From positions 1 through 64,000 of the forward strand of contig CALBKH010000012.1 in assembly GCA_937892955.1 (NCBI GenBank): a DNA stretch of 64,000 nucleotides, given 5' to 3'. Origin of the DNA: an uncultured Alphaproteobacteria bacterium. GTDB taxonomy: Bacteria > Pseudomonadota > Alphaproteobacteria > Rhizobiales > Ancalomicrobiaceae. The notes under the pieces were generated by a model. It was not told the origin of the DNA, ran no database searches, and saw nothing but the letters and a program-made list of their open reading frames with translations. Both the position numbers and the translations under genes were made by a program. Positions within the stretch are counted from its first letter, which is position 1. Every line of letters starts with the position of its first letter. Positions 61,215-64,000 of this stretch are shown one piece after another.

Positions 61215-62717
61215 TCACTCCACCGACAGCGTCACGAAGCGCATTTCGCCTTCGGCGCTGGAGAGCAGCAGCAGCGCCCGCTTGCGGCCGTCCTTCTTGG
61301 CGGCCTCGAAGCGCTTGGTGACGTCCTCGACGCTCTTCACCTCTTCCTGGCCGACCTCGAGCACGACGTCGCCGGCGGCGATCCGCTTCTCGGCGGCGGC
61401 GGAGTCGGCGTCGACGTCGGTCACCACCAGACCCTTGGAAACACTGTCCTTGATCTTGAACTTGGCGCGCAGCGTCGCGTCGATCGGCGCCAGCGTCAGG
61501 CCCGCGACCTTCTGCGTCACCGCCGCCTTGGTGGCGTCGCTCTTGCCCGGCTTCTCGTTGGCGGCGAGCTTCTCGCCCTCCTCCAGCCGGCCGAGCTGGA
61601 CGTCGATGGCGACCTCCTTGCCCTTGCGCAGCACCACCACCTGGACCTTCTTGGAGATCGGCGTGTCGGCGACCATGCGCGGCAGTTCGCGGACGTTCGG
61701 GACCTCCTGACCGTCGAACCTGACGATCACGTCGCCCGCCTGGATACCCGACTTGTCGGCCGGGCCCTTGTCGGTGACGCCGGCGACCAGCGCGCCCTTC
61801 GGCTCCTTCAGCCCCAGGCCCTCGGCGATGTCGTCGGTGACGCCCTGGATGCGCACGCCGAGCCAGCCACGCCGGGTCTCGCCGAACTCCTTGAGCTGGG
61901 CGACGACCGCCGAAGCGGTCTTCGAGGGCACGGCGAAGCCGATGCCGATCGAGCCGCCGGTCGGCGAGACGATGGCGGTGTTGATGCCGATCACGTCGCC
62001 GTACATGTCGAACAGCGGACCGCCGGAATTGCCCTTGTTGATGGCCGCGTCGGTCTGGATGAAGTTGTCGTAGGGACCGGCGTGGATGTCACGGTTGCGC
62101 GCCGACACGATGCCGACCGTCACCGAGCCGCCGAAGCCGAACGGATTGCCGATCGCCATCACCCAGTCGCCGACCCGCGCCTTGTCGCTGTCGCCGAATT
62201 TCACCGCCTTGAGCGGCTTCGTCGGTTCGACCTTGAGGAGCGCGATGTCGGTTTTCTTGTCGGTGCCGATCAGCTTCGCCTTGAGCTTGGTGCCGTCCGG
62301 AAAATTGGCGGTGATCTCGTCGGCGCCGTCGATGACGTGATTGTTGGTGACGATGTAGCCGTCCGCCCCGATGACGAAGCCGGAACCGAGCGACTGGATC
62401 TTGCGCGGCGCGCCGCCGTTCTTGCCCTGGTTCTTGAAGAACTCGTCGAAGAAGTCCTGGAACGGCGAGCCTTCCGGCGCCTTCGGGATCGGGATGTTGC
62501 GCTCCGCCGCCACCGTCTGCGACGTCGAGATGTTGACCACCGAGTCGAGCAGGCTCTCGGCGAGATCGGCGACCGACGCGGGACCCGCGGCGGTCGGCGG
62601 ACCGGCCAGCACCGGAACCGTCGTGACCGGCGAACCGGCGAGCCCGGCCGCCAGCACCGCGGCGACCGCGAGGCGAGAGAGGGTCCGCGACGAACCGATC
62701 TTCGAGAGCGTCTTCAT
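61215..62717 (-). CDS. Do-like periplasmic serine protease (DegP/MucD)
   Basis: The 500-residue protein has a signal peptide (LSRLAVAAVLAAGLAGSPVT), a trypsin-like domain with triad His in TNNHVIDGAD, Asp in KKTDIALLKV and Ser in AAINKGNSGGPLFD, followed by two PDZ domains (RGWLGVRIQGVTDDIAEGLG and KGLVVTDVDADSAAAEKRIA). It degrades or refolds damaged envelope proteins. It is last in the hflK-hflC-DUF2065-protease cluster. Confidence 0.94.
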   Translation of the reverse strand: MKTLSKIGSSRTLSRLAVAAVLAAGLAGSPVTTVPVLAGPPTAAGPASVADLAESLLDSVVNISTSQTVAAERNIPIPKAPEGSPFQDFFDEFFKNQGKNGGAPRKIQSLGSGFVIGADGYIVTNNHVIDGADEITANFPDGTKLKAKLIGTDKKTDIALLKVEPTKPLKAVKFGDSDKARVGDWVMAIGNPFGFGGSVTVGIVSARNRDIHAGPYDNFIQTDAAINKGNSGGPLFDMYGDVIGINTAIVSPTGGSIGIGFAVPSKTASAVVAQLKEFGETRRGWLGVRIQGVTDDIAEGLGLKEPKGALVAGVTDKGPADKSGIQAGDVIVRFDGQEVPNVRELPRMVADTPISKKVQVVVLRKGKEVAIDVQLGRLEEGEKLAANEKPGKSDATKAAVTQKVAGLTLAPIDATLRAKFKIKDSVSKGLVVTDVDADSAAAEKRIAAGDVVLEVGQEEVKSVEDVTKRFEAAKKDGRKRALLLLSSAEGEMRFVTLSVE

Positions 62718-62836
62718 CGAGAGTGGTGTCCTTTCGAGGGAAATGGTCCGCGCGCGGGGAGCCCCGCACGCCGTTCATCTTCGGTCGGATTCGGGCGGAA
62801 ACGCGGCTTCACGGGTTATATCGCCGTAATGTGACC

Positions 62837-63040
62837 TCACCCGCGCACCGCCCACACCAGCGCCACGCCGGCGACCAGAGCGGCGAGGCCGCTCCATCGC
62901 AGCACGCCGTCGGGGATCTCGCCGACCCTCGACAGCATGTCCTTCATGAAGCCGGGCGCGGCGGCGTAGATCGCGCCCTCCAGCGCCAGCACGAGGCCGA
63001 GCGCCACCGCGAGGTCGGAGAACCCCGATCCGGCTTCCAT
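62837..63040 (-). CDS. DUF2065 small membrane protein (YjeT-like)
   Basis: The 67-residue protein begins MEAGSGFSDLAVALGLVLAL and has two hydrophobic helices (about 7-27 and 46-65), matching DUF2065. It nearly always sits beside hflC or a Do protease gene, as here (4 bp after hflC). GTGAGGCG precedes the ATG. It probably assists the HflKC complex; function is not established. Confidence 0.88.
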   Translation of the reverse strand: MEAGSGFSDLAVALGLVLALEGAIYAAAPGFMKDMLSRVGEIPDGVLRWSGLAALVAGVALVWAVRG

Positions 63041-63044
63041 CGCC

Positions 63045-63935
63045 TCACTTCTCCGCCGCAGCCTTCGCACCCGACGGATCGGCGAGGAAGCGGAAGAACT
63101 CCGAGGTCCGGGGCGACATCAGCAGTCGCGTGTCACCCGGCTTCATCGCCGTCTCGTAGGCCTGCATCGAGCGGTAGAAGGCGAAGAACTCGGGATCCTT
63201 GCCGAAGGATTCGGCGAAGACCTTGATCCGTTCCGCGTCACCCGCACCGCGCACGCGCTCGGCGTCACGGCTGGCCTCGGCGAGCAGGACCTCCTTCTCC
63301 GCATCGGCCTTCGCCTTGATGCGCTGGCTCTCTTCCGAGCCCTTGGCGCGCAGCTCGGTCGCCTCGCGCTGACGCTCGGTCTGCATGCGCTGGAACACCG
63401 CTTCGGAGTTCTTCTGCGGCAGATCGGCCCGGCGGATCTTCACGTCGACGATGTCGACGCCGATGCCCTTGGCTTCCGCGTCGACCTGCGACCGGATCTT
63501 CTCCATCAGACCGGCACGGTCGTCGCGCACCACCGAGAAGAAGGTCGCGTCGGCGAGCACGGCGCGCACCGCCGAGAACAGGAAGGTGTTGAGACGCTGA
63601 TTGCCGCCCTGGACGTTGCGCACACCCTGGTAGAACTGCACCGGATCGGTGATGCGATAGCGGGCGAAGGCGTCGACCACCAGACGCTTCTTGTCCGAGG
63701 CGATCAGTTCCTGCGGCTCGAGATCGATGTCGAGGATGCGCTTGTCGAGATACTCGACGTTCTGGATGAACGGCACCTTGAAGTAGATGCCCGGCTCCAC
63801 CACCGCCCGCTTCACCTGACCGAACTGCAGGACGAGCGCCTGATTGGTCGGCGAGACGATGTAGGCGGCGCCGGAGGCGACGACGAGGACGGCGGCGACG
63901 AGCACGCCGACGAAACCGAGAATGCCGGTCTTCAT
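63045..63935 (-). CDS. hflC: HflC, SPFH-domain modulator of FtsH
   Basis: The 296-residue protein has an N-terminal membrane anchor (MKTGILGFVGVLVAAVLVVA), the SPFH/band-7 domain (VLQFGQVKRAVVEPGIYFKV, DARYRIT-like FARYRITDPVQFYQG) and a long Glu/Ala/Lys-rich helix (EREATELRAKGSEE type). With HflK it forms a periplasmic cage around FtsH. Its ATG overlaps the hflK stop. Confidence 0.95.
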   Translation of the reverse strand: MKTGILGFVGVLVAAVLVVASGAAYIVSPTNQALVLQFGQVKRAVVEPGIYFKVPFIQNVEYLDKRILDIDLEPQELIASDKKRLVVDAFARYRITDPVQFYQGVRNVQGGNQRLNTFLFSAVRAVLADATFFSVVRDDRAGLMEKIRSQVDAEAKGIGVDIVDVKIRRADLPQKNSEAVFQRMQTERQREATELRAKGSEESQRIKAKADAEKEVLLAEASRDAERVRGAGDAERIKVFAESFGKDPEFFAFYRSMQAYETAMKPGDTRLLMSPRTSEFFRFLADPSGAKAAAEK

Positions 63936-64000
63936 GGCGTGGCTCCACTCTTGGTCCGGGGACTACGGGTCAACTGATCGAGCGGCAGGTAGGGCTGGAT
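63932..64000 (-). CDS. hflK: HflK, C-terminal end only
   Basis: The minus-strand frame entering at the window edge reads IQPYLPLDQLTRSPRTKSGA then TP and stop, overlapping the hflC start (CCATGA). The PYLPL tail and position match the disordered C terminus of HflK. The rest of the gene lies outside the window. Confidence 0.85.
   Translation of the reverse strand: MQPYLPLDQLTRSPRTKSGATP

Overview
The window is a high-GC (roughly 68-70 % by eye) alphaproteobacterial chromosome segment, most likely from the order Hyphomicrobiales (Rhizobiales). The evidence is a giant apolipoprotein-like polar-growth protein of the GPR/RgsE type, a DUF930 protein, and the gene order ilvN-ilvI-miaA-serB-Do protease-hflC-hflK, which I recall from rhizobia. 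The genus cannot be fixed from sequence alone. Genes are dense, with many ATGA, GTGA and TGATG overlaps. I saw no rRNA, tRNA, CRISPR array, prophage or insertion sequence. The mobile-looking DNA is limited to short palindromic repeats.

Layout. 0.3-5.1 kb: flagellar hook operon flgE-flgK-flgL (minus strand). 5.3-14.6 kb: a MoxR ATPase and its probable VWA partner, separated by about 7 kb of envelope, regulatory and stress genes (lipoprotein, DUF2975 membrane protein with an HTH regulator, SixA-like histidine phosphatase behind a PHO box, YcjX/YcjF-like pair, universal stress protein behind an FNR/FixK-like box, DUF4344 putative protease). 14.8-22.1 kb: TadG-like VWA protein, isochorismatase-like hydrolase, gamma-glutamyltransferase and a TAXI-TRAP transporter. 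22.2-25.5 kb: TRIC channel, ferredoxin reductase, 2Fe-2S ferredoxin and an orphan Hpt protein. 25.8-31.1 kb: the giant GPR-like gene, with thirteen 11-residue repeats. 31.1-35.6 kb: DUF930 protein and a complete Mla/MCE lipid-transport operon. 35.9-39.1 kb: a D-glutamate catabolic pair (dgcN-dgcA) and an MFS transporter. 39.2-45.5 kb: orphan CheZ, threonine dehydratase, lipoprotein, FTR1 iron permease behind an inverted repeat, pgi and a stand-alone Lrp/RAM-domain protein. 45.6-48.0 kb: TPP riboswitch and thiM-thiE-thiD. 48.3-51.3 kb: orphan DctP, LpxH-like phosphoesterase and glycosyltransferase. 51.5-55.4 kb: MarR-GNAT pair, a TetR-ilvC unit and a stand-alone protoglobin in AT-richer DNA. 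55.5-64 kb: membrane protein, ilvN-ilvI behind a leader-peptide attenuator, miaA, serB, Do-like protease, DUF2065, hflC and the end of hflK.

How the genes work together. Branched-chain amino acid synthesis is represented twice. IlvIN sits under a classical attenuator whose leader peptide MSRKIILVVLPRAADGV is rich in Ile, Leu and Val codons. IlvC appears to be co-transcribed with a TetR regulator that has a 16-bp perfect palindrome at its promoter. Thiamine salvage is under a TPP riboswitch whose conserved 3' element contains the thiM Shine-Dalgarno sequence. HflKC, DUF2065 and the Do protease form an envelope quality-control cluster. A repeat family made of two inverted GC-rich arms occurs three times, once inside the TAXI-TRAP transporter unit.

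The most interesting items are the GPR-like protein with a CtrA-like site upstream, the ilv attenuator, the TetR-ilvC arrangement, the stand-alone protoglobin, and several regulatory boxes that tie otherwise obscure genes to phosphate, oxygen or metal signals. I found no wholly new multi-gene system that I can defend from sequence alone.
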